Part shown: in pieces, positions 39,811 through 48,513 of the stretch
Layout: each line of letters begins with the position of its first letter
How positions within the stretch are numbered: position 1 is the stretch's first letter
Assembly (NCBI GenBank): GCA_006503475.1
Contig: RSEH01000073.1
Span: forward strand, 62,001-126,000
DNA: 64,000 nucleotides
Origin: Stentor roeselii
Taxonomy: Eukaryota; Ciliophora; Heterotrichea; Heterotrichida; Stentoridae
Direction of reading: 5' to 3'
Notes under the pieces: model-generated
What the model saw: only the letters and a program-made list of their open reading frames with translations
Told to the model about the DNA's origin: nothing
Databases searched by the model: none
Position numbers and translations under genes: made by a program

Positions 39811-40373
39811 AGCTTTTTTAATGAGGATAAATGGCTTGATATTATTTTCAAGGAATTTTCGTCGAAATGAGAAAGACGCAACTCGACTGAGAGGCTTAGG
39901 TTGAATGAAGATGGATAGTTTAACTCTGATTGATAAGTTCTTTGGATGGATTGATTTGAATTTGAAAATGACTTGAATTTAAGAAGGTAGTTTAAATTGA
40001 ACTTTAGGAATTTTTCAGAAATTTCTAGGTCTAGAAGGAGGGAAATAAGTGGAATTGAAGGATAGTTGACTGTTGAGAGAATTTCGAAGGATTCTAGGAT
40101 TAGGGATATGGTTGGAAAGAAAGAGATTGAACATTTTTTGATTATTATTCTAGAAGAGTCTGGGATTTTTGAGGATGATATGGCGGGAATCAGTATATCA
40201 TCTAAAATCACGGAGTTTTTGGAGAAGAGACACAAGATTTCTGGGAAGTTTTCAAAGATCTTCAAAGAATTTTCATTATATTCAGATTTTTTTTCAGATT
40301 TTGTTAAATTTTTAACTAAAGCATCTAAAGTCTCTAATAGATTTTGTTTGAATTCCTTGAAACTTTCAATCAT
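39807..40373 (-). CDS. hypothetical protein, possibly COMM-domain-like
   Basis: 188 residues, rich in Leu, Ser and Ile. It is kept as a gene over the 112-codon plus-strand frame at 40066-40404 because it is longer, starts at an ATG just inside the spacer and ends exactly at the stop of the convergent EF-hand gene. A helical N-terminal part (1-110) is followed by a strand/helix C terminus (FLKFNLNYLLKF...FNLSLSVELRLSHFDENSLK, then ISSHLSSL). That layout resembles COMMD proteins, whose C-terminal COMM domain forms dimers, but the conserved Trp and Pro-x-L are missing, so the match is weak. Confidence 0.6.
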   Translation of the reverse strand: MIESFKEFKQNLLETLDALVKNLTKSEKKSEYNENSLKIFENFPEILCLFSKNSVILDDILIPAISSSKIPDSSRIIIKKCSISFFPTISLILESFEILSTVNYPSIPLISLLLDLEISEKFLKFNLNYLLKFKSFSNSNQSIQRTYQSELNYPSSFNLSLSVELRLSHFDENSLKIISSHLSSLKKL

Positions 40374-40504
40374 ATTATTTATAGTTTACCTAAATTTAAT
40401 TTAAAAAAATTCTTTCCAAAGGAATTATTTTAGATCCTTTAATTTTTTTAATCCAATCAATTTATCAAATAATCGAAAACTATTACTAAAACTTAAACTC
40501 CGCT

Positions 40505-41227
40505 TTATCCTCTTGTATCCGGATCAATCAGTTTATTTAATTCCCCTCGTTCTATAAAATAATCAACATAAGCAATCGGCACAACAACTCTTTTAAAAGC
40601 CTGATGAACCATTTTTCTAATCTTATGACTGTTCAATAAACTTATCAGTTTTTTACTATTTTTTATCTTGAGATAAAAAGATTTTTCATCAACAGAGTCA
40701 TTATTTCCAATAATCATATCAACGATTTCATCTTGATAACTTTTATAAGAAAGCCTGATGTGCATGCAATATTCGCTCACATTTTCTTTTTTCCCATGCA
40801 AAGTATCGACGTACATTGGAACAAATAAACAAGAAATTTCCAGTAAATCGTTTACCAAGGCGTTTATTTCACAGAAGTCAAGTGATTTACTGCAGTCGAT
40901 GTCGTAATTTTGGAACAAAACTCTTAACTTATCGTCTTCAGTTCCTTTACCAAGAAGAACACCTAAAAGACTTAGCTTCCCTGCGTCGTAGTTATTGTCT
41001 TGTAAGAAGTAATTAAAAAAGGTAGAATGACGTTCAAAATCTATTGATAATGACTGGAAACATGCTTGGAGCTGGGGTTTTGAAAGCTTTGAGTCTTTAG
41101 CGAAACGATAGAGGGTACTGTCTATTGAAAAACAAGAGATATGGCTGAAACCAAGACTTCTTTCAACTTGAGAGAAAGTGTCTTGTTCTATAAACTGGCT
41201 GGAATCCCTATTACTGGTACAACCCAT
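40505..41227 (-). CDS. acylated EF-hand protein, paralogue 2
   Basis: 240 residues, starting MGCTSN (myristoylation/palmitoylation pattern). It aligns with the 39037 gene: SLSIDF...FFNYFLQDNNYDAGKLSLLG matches NLPLSNFSDFYSKFLINGTY, and KLRVLFQNYDIDCSKSLDFCE matches LLTLFQNYDDDVSGELNRIE. The EF loop (DIDCSKSLDFCE, about 110-121) keeps D1, D3, S5, D9 and E12 but has Lys for the usual Gly at 6. It should be a membrane-tethered Ca2+ sensor. The paralogues face each other with one small gene between them, so an inverted duplication is likely. Confidence 0.83.
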   Translation of the reverse strand: MGCTSNRDSSQFIEQDTFSQVERSLGFSHISCFSIDSTLYRFAKDSKLSKPQLQACFQSLSIDFERHSTFFNYFLQDNNYDAGKLSLLGVLLGKGTEDDKLRVLFQNYDIDCSKSLDFCEINALVNDLLEISCLFVPMYVDTLHGKKENVSEYCMHIRLSYKSYQDEIVDMIIGNNDSVDEKSFYLKIKNSKKLISLLNSHKIRKMVHQAFKRVVVPIAYVDYFIERGELNKLIDPDTRG

Positions 41228-41396
41228 TCAATGACTATTATAGCTCCATTAATTTAAAATAAAATTAGAAGTATTCATAAAAACCATCTCTCTATCAAAG
41301 AATAGTGTAATCATTAACCCAACAACAAAATTTATTTAATTAAAATCTAAATTCAATCCTTCAATCCTAATTAAACTTCTAAAAATTATCTAATCT

Positions 41397-42524
41397 TTAA
41401 TTATTAACGTTTTCCACGTCTTCTTCATTATCCAGCAGCTTCTCCTTTTCACTTTCTTCCTTCTTTTCCACATTTTCCACATGTTCCTTTCTCAAACAAT
41501 CAAAAGGCAGACAAACTCCTCCAAAGCACAGAAACCCTTCAACGAAATCAACAAAAGCATTAAAAAAAATATCAGCTACGAAAGTTCCAGTCCTTAATTC
41601 TCTGATAAACTTGCAGGCAATATGAGAAGAAAGACATCCAAGCATAATGAGTGCCTTTTGCCATCTTTGAGTGGTCTTCAACTTGACGCCTGTGGCGAAA
41701 ATATAGTAAAAGCCAAGAGCTGCGCCGTAGTAGTAGACGATGTAAATGCATTCAAGGAATTGGGCTTTAATTGCGACTTTTTCATTGAAGTCTCCACAGT
41801 GCTCTTCAGCGTTTGAGTCCCAGTCTTCGTCCCACCAAGGGTTTCTTATGTAGTATAGAAGAAGGGCTAGGCAAATTGAGACTGTTCCGAGAATTAAAGA
41901 GTTTCTGCTGAAAGGATTGGATTTTAGGTCTTTTATTATTGATTTTAAGTAAGGGTGGTTCTGCCAGAATAGGAATACAAAGTAAAGACCGAGAATGATT
42001 CCGAGGAGTAATTGGCTGTATGTATGAACTCCTCCGTATGTCCTTTCGAAACAGACGATCATCACATATCCTGCAGCAAAGGCATAATAAAAATTCCTTT
42101 TTTCCATCCTCCAAACAGCATAAGTAAGTATAGAAACAGTAAGCATAGAATGTAAACTTGGGTCCCCATATGAAAAACTACAAGTTTTCGCTATAACATC
42201 TTCAGAAAACCAGAAAGGTCTAGGATAAGCGATGATTAACTTCAAAAGATTCCCAATGACAGCAACCGCCACCGACAAAATAACGAGTTCCATTCCTTTA
42301 GAAGGACTGTAAAAGTAAAACATGATCAGTTTAATCTTCGTTAAAAGAGGAATAGTGATAATAAAAGACATCCACCACAAAATATCGAAAAATAAGTTCG
42401 AATTGTCCTGAAGAGTGACTGAAAAGTCGCTTCCTGAATCAAGAAGGAAGAAATAAGCTAAAGTTATCTCCAGGGCAAGAATAAGAAGAACAAAGACACT
42501 GACGGCGAGTTGCAATTTCATCAT
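41397..42524 (-). CDS. PAP2-family membrane phosphatase
   Basis: 375 residues with about eight to nine membrane segments. The three PAP2 motifs are present: KLIIAYPRPFW (K-x6-RP), GDPSLHSM (PSxH) and ERTYGGVHTYSQLLLG (R-x5-H). In motif 3 the usual first Ser is Glu and the usual last Asp is Gln; glucose-6-phosphatase-like members also lack the Asp, so activity may be kept. The C-terminal 40 residues are strongly acidic and basic (EHVENVEKKEESEKEKLLD), a cytosolic tail. Likely substrate is a lipid phosphate such as phosphatidate or sphingosine-1-phosphate at the ER, or a sugar phosphate. Two Met codons open the frame; the first is used here. Confidence 0.88.
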   Translation of the reverse strand: MMKLQLAVSVFVLLILALEITLAYFFLLDSGSDFSVTLQDNSNLFFDILWWMSFIITIPLLTKIKLIMFYFYSPSKGMELVILSVAVAVIGNLLKLIIAYPRPFWFSEDVIAKTCSFSYGDPSLHSMLTVSILTYAVWRMEKRNFYYAFAAGYVMIVCFERTYGGVHTYSQLLLGIILGLYFVFLFWQNHPYLKSIIKDLKSNPFSRNSLILGTVSICLALLLYYIRNPWWDEDWDSNAEEHCGDFNEKVAIKAQFLECIYIVYYYGAALGFYYIFATGVKLKTTQRWQKALIMLGCLSSHIACKFIRELRTGTFVADIFFNAFVDFVEGFLCFGGVCLPFDCLRKEHVENVEKKEESEKEKLLDNEEDVENVNN

Positions 42525-42609
42525 ATTTAATTAAACAAAGCTAACTGTTAAATTTTTCATTTGAAATTTAGGGTAAGTACTATGATTGATTGACTAATTC
42601 TAATTCTTA

Positions 42610-44265
42610 TTATTTATTAATAAGCTTCTTTTTCATCAGGTTTCCGTTTAAAGATTTCAGGTAAATTCTTAGTGGATACAACTTTTGCACTTCTTCAAGG
42701 CTTCTACCTACCAAATGGTTCATCAAATCAATACCGCCTTTAATTTTTTCCAGTTCTTTTCGAAGGTTTTCTAGCATTTTGATTTGGTTTAAAAGTATCC
42801 TTTTTTGTCCCATACGATACCAAAGAGCGTATGTTAGATTTTCACATGGTTTTCTTGAAAGAATTTCTTGATCCTGCTCTAAAGTTGTGGGGAACTTTTC
42901 AAGCATTTCTAAGCAAACACTTAAAAACTTGTCTATCACTTCAAGTTCGATATCAAGGTCAGAAGGACTGTCTTTGATATCTGTATTTTGAAACCCTCTA
43001 AAATAGGTAAGCACATCAATATTAAGCCTTTTGAATTTAAGTCCATAAAGTTCCGTAGAATCAAAATACTCCTGCGTCTTTCCTCGAACATCCTCAATCC
43101 CAACAACACCCTGCCTTCCAGAATTTTCGACCCAAAGTAAAAAATAAACAGTATCATACCTATTGACAGGTGTTGCAAATCCATAATCCAGTAAAAGATT
43201 TCTATTACTGAGTCTTCCATAAGCATTAAAAACCTGTTCTCCCTTTAAAAAGCAAGTCCTAACCCCAGTGCTCATCACAAAGTACATATTTCCATCAGGT
43301 TTCACTTCATCAAGTTCATTATCACATTCATCCTCCTCACTTGTGACTTCTGCAACAGTTCTTTCGTCATCATCACTGGAGCTGCTCCTGAACTCATCAA
43401 GTCTTCTGTCCATTCCCCAGATTTTACGTATTTCAGGCAATTCGTATTTATCCAAAAACTTTTCAAGTCGATTGCGGTTCTGTCGACGGTCGATTTCAAC
43501 GTTGCTCGGCTTTTTCAGGTCCAAGAAATCGGAATAGTCAAAATCTGAACTTTCATCAACTGATAGAGTTAGTAAGTCTTCTTTTGATTTACTGTCGTAA
43601 GTCGTGTAGACCTCTGCGTGGTTTGTTGAACCTGCCATTGGAACCATCATTCCACCGTCCCAACCGAAGGTTCTTGTGCAGCAAACTCGCCAGGACCATA
43701 GAAAAATTTGTTTTAAGTCGATGGTTGGAGGGAAATAGTCTGGGAAATTTGAACAGATTATAGAGATGCGAGCCCATATCCTTTCAACCCTTTCCTTCCA
43801 CTTAGCCGCATCATGAATAATGAGTTCATCTTGAAGCTCATCAAGTTCCTCCTCAGTCCAATCAACAAGATTGGTGATTCCAGAAAGTGTTGAAAAATAA
43901 GGATGCCAGAAACTTTTCTCCCCCTTGATCTTTTCATGCATGACATACAAGTAAATAACATAATCTTTTGACCTTGGCTGGGCTTTAAAAAACTCAGATG
44001 TGAAGATGTGACTGATTTCGCTTGTTCTGGCTTTGTATTGATTAAGACACAAGGCATAAGGTACAAAAACGAATACCTTGTTAGGGCCGATGTCCGACTT
44101 AGCCTGCACTCCAAGGACTCCTGATTCCCAGAAAGCCACTGGGTACTCAAGCTACATGAATCTTACACTTGGGAAAAGACAGCCATTTTCGATCAGCCAG
44201 TTTAGATAGTTGCTGTAGATTGGATTTGACTTGAACTCTGAAGTTTTTTCTGGATTGACATCCAT
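42610..44265 (-). CDS. SET-domain protein lysine/histidine methyltransferase-like (SETD3/RLSMT group)
   Basis: Exons 44265-44167 and 44151-42610 give 546 residues. The first exon completes the start of the SET fold: ENGCLFPS joins LEYPVAFWESGVLGVQAKSD. Further motifs: CTRTFGWD, VPMAGSTNHA (the usual DxxNH, with Gly for Asp) and GEQVFNAYGRLSNRNLLLDYGF, followed by the all-helical substrate-binding domain. About 110 acidic residues (DESSDFDYSDF... SSSSDDDERTVAEV) are inserted between NH and the YG motif. The group methylates non-histone Lys or actin His. Loss of the Asp makes activity uncertain. Its ATG is 28 bp from the ATG of the divergent FHA gene. Confidence 0.87.
44152..44166 (-). other. 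15-nt intron in the SET gene
   Basis: GTAAGATTCATGTAG with in-frame TAG. Removal restores NGCLFPS-LEYPVAFWESG, the typical first strand of this SET group. A10 present. Confidence 0.94.
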
Positions 44266-44293
44266 GTCTAAATATAACTCAAACTAATAAAAA
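44266..44293. promoter_or_regulatory. 28-bp spacer between divergent start codons
   Basis: The only DNA between the ATG of the SET gene and the ATG of the double-FHA gene. It is A/T-rich. Both core promoters must either fit here or reach into the opposite gene. Confidence 0.6.
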
Positions 44294-45166
44294 ATGATAT
44301 CAATCAAAAGGTTTTGTCTTGTAAAACTCAATTAGTGTTGCTTTCCTCTAACTGATGACAACAGACCAGAGACAAACACCCACAACTTACCGATAGGTTC
44401 AAGTATCGACAACACTAACAGTGAAAACTTGAACCAAACCATCAAAGGTAGGTCGTTATTGAAACCTTCTGACTTTCCAGTTCTAAAGCTCGTGATCCTT
44501 GATTCTCAAACTTTTGAAATAGGAAGCGAATTCTCAGTCAATCAACTCGGACTTGAATCCTCCAGTCATTCCAAAAGCGGTTCAGTAACAATTGGATCAA
44601 GCTCAGAAACCAACGACATCGTGATCTCTGAACAAGAAAAAGGCATCGGGTCGAATCATTTGCTGATTAAGTTTGATAGGACCTTTTCGAAAGGATTCGC
44701 TTTGAAAGACCTGGGACAAGGCTCAGGGACTTTTATTAGAATTGAGAAAAAACTGTTTTTGAAGCATAATCAAATCATTAGCTTTGGAAACTCGCATATG
44801 AACATTCACTTTAATCATGACCCGAGCTGTATCGAACTTCTATTTATTGATGGGCCAAGAAAAGGAGAAACTTTGTAGGTTTTAATTAGCAACTTCAATG
44901 TCAGCGACTGCCCGATTAACTTCGGTAGAATGAATGACTGTTCAATAAAATTCGATGATCAAAACCTTTCCAGATACCAATGTTTCATAAGTTTCGACCA
45001 GAGATGGTTTATCCAAGACGGCGATGGAAATAAATGCAGCACAAACGGAACCTGGATGTTCGGTGAAGATTTTGTTGAAATTTCTAATGGTATGGTTTTT
45101 AAAGTAGCAGAGACTCTTGTAAAGGTAGTGAATATGCAGGTTATTCTTGACTACGAAGAACTGTAG
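44294..45166 (+). CDS. double FHA-domain protein
   Basis: Exons 44294-44320, 44336-44874 and 44890-45166 give 280 residues. The first exon is only nine codons (MISIKRFCL) and joins CCFPLTDD, giving a CLCC cluster that could be palmitoylated. FHA 1 (about 70-170) shows VTIGSSSETNDIVI...SNHLLIKFD...LKDLGQGSGTFIRI; FHA 2 (about 180-275) shows INFGRMNDCSIKFDDQNLSRYQCFI...STNGTWMFG. FHA domains bind phosphothreonine, so this is probably an adaptor for phosphorylated partners. Two FHA domains and nothing else is a common ciliate layout. An ATG at 44355 in another frame was rejected because it meets a stop after 13 codons. Confidence 0.85.
44321..44335 (+). other. 15-nt intron 1 in the FHA gene
   Basis: GTAAAACTCAATTAG. 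It fits the consensus (A10, TAG end) and joins the only upstream ATG to the open FHA frame. It is less certain than the others because no homology covers exon 1. Confidence 0.75.
44875..44889 (+). other. 15-nt intron 2 in the FHA gene
   Basis: GTAGGTTTTAATTAG. Phase 2; removal restores the run KGETFNFNVSDCPINFGR at the start of the second FHA domain. Confidence 0.95.
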
Positions 45167-45221
45167 ATTATATATAATTAGATTTAATGTTTAAGACTAA
45201 ATTTGATATTTTCTTATAATT

Positions 45222-45683
45222 ATGGACTCGGTAAAGCTAATTAAACTCAAATTTCTCAGCAGGATTGTTCAGAAGTCCTTGTTGAAGGTTTTTTATACTT
45301 GGAAGACACTTTCCTGCTCTTCTAGGGTCTTTCCTTTCAAGACTCCTGAAAAAGTTTATTTCAACCCAAGTCCAGACCCAAATTCGGCAACTCGTTCTAA
45401 TGTTAACTACGTGAAACAAAGTCCTACTAAATTAACATTAAATAAAACGAAAGAAAACTTTGAAGAAAGAAAATCTTTCAAAGAATTTGGACAAAAAGAC
45501 TCGATTTTTGAACAAATCAAGTCTTCACTGATAACAAAAGCTCGGGTGAAGCCGAGAATTAATTCAATTGATTTGAATTGGAAGTCTAGTCTACTGGGAA
45601 CCCAAGGACTTGAAACACAAGGATTGAGAACTCGACATAAACGAGCTAACACTGGCTGTGCAGATCCCAGTAATTTCCAGTGA
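45222..45683 (+). CDS. small basic hypothetical protein
   Basis: 153 residues, pI high, no membrane segment. The N-terminal helix (LIKLKFLSRIVQKSLLKVFYTWKTL by position 28) is amphipathic and looks like an SFI1/IQ-type helix (ending in a Trp-Lys), as in centrin-binding repeats, but one copy is not enough to name it. The rest is Ser/Lys-rich and disordered, with a short repeated GTQGLETQGLRT. It lies 55 bp after the FHA gene on the same strand. Family not recognised. Confidence 0.65.
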   Translation: MDSVKLIKLKFLSRIVQKSLLKVFYTWKTLSCSSRVFPFKTPEKVYFNPSPDPNSATRSNVNYVKQSPTKLTLNKTKENFEERKSFKEFGQKDSIFEQIKSSLITKARVKPRINSIDLNWKSSLLGTQGLETQGLRTRHKRANTGCADPSNFQ

Positions 45684-47081
45684 TTTTAATAAATCCTTTT
45701 TTAATTCAAATAATGAAATTCAATTATCAGTAGTAATCTATTTCAACCAATTTAATCGAGTAGTTTAGTCGGATCATAAAATTCTTAACAAAAACACTTT
45801 ATCTATAATAGTCGATTGTTTGTATCACAATGAAATCATAGGGATATATAATAAGGAAATCATTAATTGGATAAAATTCATGCCTTAGAAATCAAATAGT
45901 TGAGGATTTAGTTAATTAGTAAAACAATATTGTTTTCTATAACTGAATGGGTACCTATGCGGATATAGTCGCATGAGCATCATAGGAATTTCAGTTAGTG
46001 ATATGATGAGCGAATGTTGAATTACCATATAACACCCAGTCGATATATATCTGTAATACTTAATTAATTGCCAAGATCTCTTAATTTTAAATATACAAGA
46101 GCTGAACAGACATAGAAGAGTTAATTAAATTATCATGCTCTAGTAATTAATAAGAAATCAAAATTTATCCAAAAAAGGCAGCATATTAATGAAAAATTAA
46201 GAAATCGAACATGATTTCAATATTGAGTTTATTCTAAATTTCTTCATTATGCAGAGTCTTTGAATAAGTATTACTAAAGATAAATCGATATTAAAATATA
46301 ACCAAGTCACGATCATTTAATTTTAAGCCAACAACCAAACTCTACAGGATACTCCGTAGAGTACTTTCTTGTACTAATTTCATCTAATTCTTCTAAAAAT
46401 ACAAATTCAAGAATTTTTTGACTATTCAACTCGGAAATCTCGAGCTGCTTTTAATCGTCGGTAATTCATATTCTAAGTTCGTACTCATAGACTTAACGAT
46501 CTACTTTATAAACTGCATTCAGAATCCATTAAATACCCGGCAGGGTAATTTTTACTTTACTAACGAATTTGTTCTTGTTATTGATCAATCTTCATCTACC
46601 AGAATCCTTTCAATAGCCGATTAACAAAGACGTCTTTCAAAAACCTGACATCTTTTCTACTAAGCGAAACTCCATCATTTTTTCAAGAAAATCACTTAAA
46701 ACGACAAAATGCAAGTTTGAAAGCTGACTAGAACAACTTTAAAATCATTTGGATTTATTTTCTTAAAAAAATGAAAACTGTTTGCGCCACAAACATCAAA
46801 AAGTACTTCACCTATCAAACTCTCACCAAAGTCCAAAACCATAATAATTAAAATACTTTCCTTCAAATAAAAATCCTCTTCAACATCTCATCTCCCAAAA
46901 AAATCTGATCTAATAATTTAAAACCCAAGATTCCTCAACACAAATCACTATTCCCGATCAATACTCCCCAATTATACCTCTCTAAAACTCAACTTTTCGA
47001 AACTTCTTTCAAACTCTTTCTAAACTCACTCTAAACAAATAAACTCTACTCTCTATTCCTCAACCCATTTAATCAAAAATG
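45684..47081. other. 1.4-kb gene-poor spacer with a possible relic
   Basis: AT-rich, no confident gene. A 68-codon frame at 46418-46624 begins at TTG, has no ATG and ends early. Its sequence (LLLIVGNSYSKFVLIDLTIY, then RQGNFYFTNEFVLVID) is faintly kelch-like, and a further open piece downstream (MKTVCATNIKKYFTYQTLTK, 46771 on) may belong to the same decayed gene. I could not confirm this. Confidence 0.5.
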
Positions 47082-48491
47082 TTAAACACCTAAATCCAAC
47101 CCTTCAATCTTATCCGAAACAAAACTTCCTCGTCTTGGGTCTCTCACAGAAATTTCCTTTAAAGTTGGTGCGCGTTTCAAAGTGGGTGCTTCATCTTCAT
47201 TAACTTCATCCTTAACTTCTTCCATAGGCACAGGTCGTTTATTATGTTTCAAAACAACCCCAGAGTCTTTTTTGATTTCAAGAACAATACAAGAAATATC
47301 ATCAATCATGACATCTTCCTCTTCAACAATAGTAAACCAACGCATTCTCGCTTCTTCGCAGACGATTTGCGCAATAGAAGAGTTCCTCGGATTGACTTCT
47401 GAACCAGTTGCGGCGTGTTTTTGACCAGTCTTGCATTTTCCTCTGTAACATTCGACGAAAGTGCCGACGTCTTCATTGTCCATCGCGTCCCAAACACCGT
47501 CAGAGCCTATAACAATGAAGAGGTCGCCGTTGTTTCGGGAGTAAGTCGAACAGACTGGCTCGGAAATCACTCCAATGTCTTTGGCGACCATGTCTCCGAT
47601 GGACCTGCTCATTGCTAGTCCTGGAGAATTCGTGTTTTGCTTCCATACTCGGTATGGACCGATCTTGTTGCCCATGTTGTCGGTTAAACGCTGAACACGA
47701 CCACCGGCTTTCATTATTCTTTGAAGCTCTTCTGGGTCTTCTGGCTTCTGGTCACGGGTTAGTTGGATTGTGTGGACTGTATGGTCAATAAAGCTCTTCC
47801 TCTTCTGCTTGACTTTAGCTAAAATATCCCTATCAGCCCCTCCAGTAACAGGCGCAACAGGTAAAACATCAGGTGGATTAGTAGAAACAATGACTCCTCT
47901 AGAATCCCCAACACTTCCACAAAACACTTTATCCTGACTCAAATAAATAAGAACGCCTGTACTACCTAAACCTTACCACCCAGAGTACTCCGCATCAATA
48001 TCCTTATTATTCCCCGCAAGTTCCTTATCACACTTTTCAGTAGCAACCTTAATAAAGCCCGGAGGGTCTTCCTAAATAAACCCTACTGAAAGCATTTTCG
48101 CCTCACTTCTAAAAATCCTTTCAATAACATTTTGACAAAACTCCGCAACTCTTTCCCCATGACTTCCATGTCCATCAAAAAGACAACAAAGGATTCCCTC
48201 ATCATTACTCAAATAAAAGCAGTTATCCTGGCATTTTTTCTTATAATCGCCACGAGGATCCAAACCTGGCAAGACACAAGACGAAACCAAAAAGGTTGAA
48301 GAGCCGATTTGAACTTCTTTACTTGAAACCAGAATTGGCTCTGATAACTGAAACTCAACTGACTGGCTCCCAACAACTGTTCCTGTCTTATTCCTGACTT
48401 TTATTGGTACCTTCACTTGTCGGGCATAAGTGCAAAACCGCTCTGACATTGGGACTGTGCCTTTGTTGTTAGAAGATGAAAAACAACCCAT
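47082..48491 (-). CDS. PP2C-type protein phosphatase, N-terminally acylated
   Basis: Exons 48491-48087, 48071-47977 and 47961-47082 give 459 residues. MGCFSS predicts myristoylation plus palmitoylation. The PPM/PP2C core is complete: CCLFDGHGSHG with metal Asp106, YSGCTGVLIYLSQDKVFCGSVGDSRGVI, EELQRIMKAGGRVQRL, PGLAMSRSIGDMVAKDIGVI, FIVIGSDGVWDAMDNEDV and DDISCIVLEI. It is a Mg2+/Mn2+-dependent Ser/Thr phosphatase, probably at a membrane, since acylated PP2Cs are common in ciliates. About 60 charged residues form a C-terminal tail. The split frames are explained by two introns, not frameshifts. Confidence 0.95.
47962..47976 (-). other. 15-nt intron 2 in the PP2C gene
   Basis: GTAAGGTTTAGGTAG. 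It splits a Cys codon (TG/T) and restores YSGCTGVLIYLSQ. A10 present. Confidence 0.95.
48072..48086 (-). other. 15-nt intron 1 in the PP2C gene
   Basis: GTAGGGTTTATTTAG with in-frame TAG. Removal joins SEAKMLS to EDPPGFIKVATE, continuing the PP2C helix. Confidence 0.94.
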
Positions 48492-48513
48492 GATTATTTA
48501 AGAATAACCATTA

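Noticed and set aside
40066-40404. 112-codon plus-strand frame
   Set aside because: It is antisense to the longer 39807-40373 frame, which ends exactly at the neighbour's stop. Some doubt remains.
44355-44396. ATG at 44355 as the FHA start
   Set aside because: It meets TAG after 13 codons in a frame that does not join the FHA domain by any consensus intron.
46418-46624. 68-codon plus-strand frame
   Set aside because: No ATG start, no clear domain and stops soon after. A kelch-like relic is possible but was not called.
47943-48071. Frameshifts or pseudogene in the PP2C gene
   Set aside because: Two consensus 15-nt introns restore the full phosphatase fold, so no break is needed.
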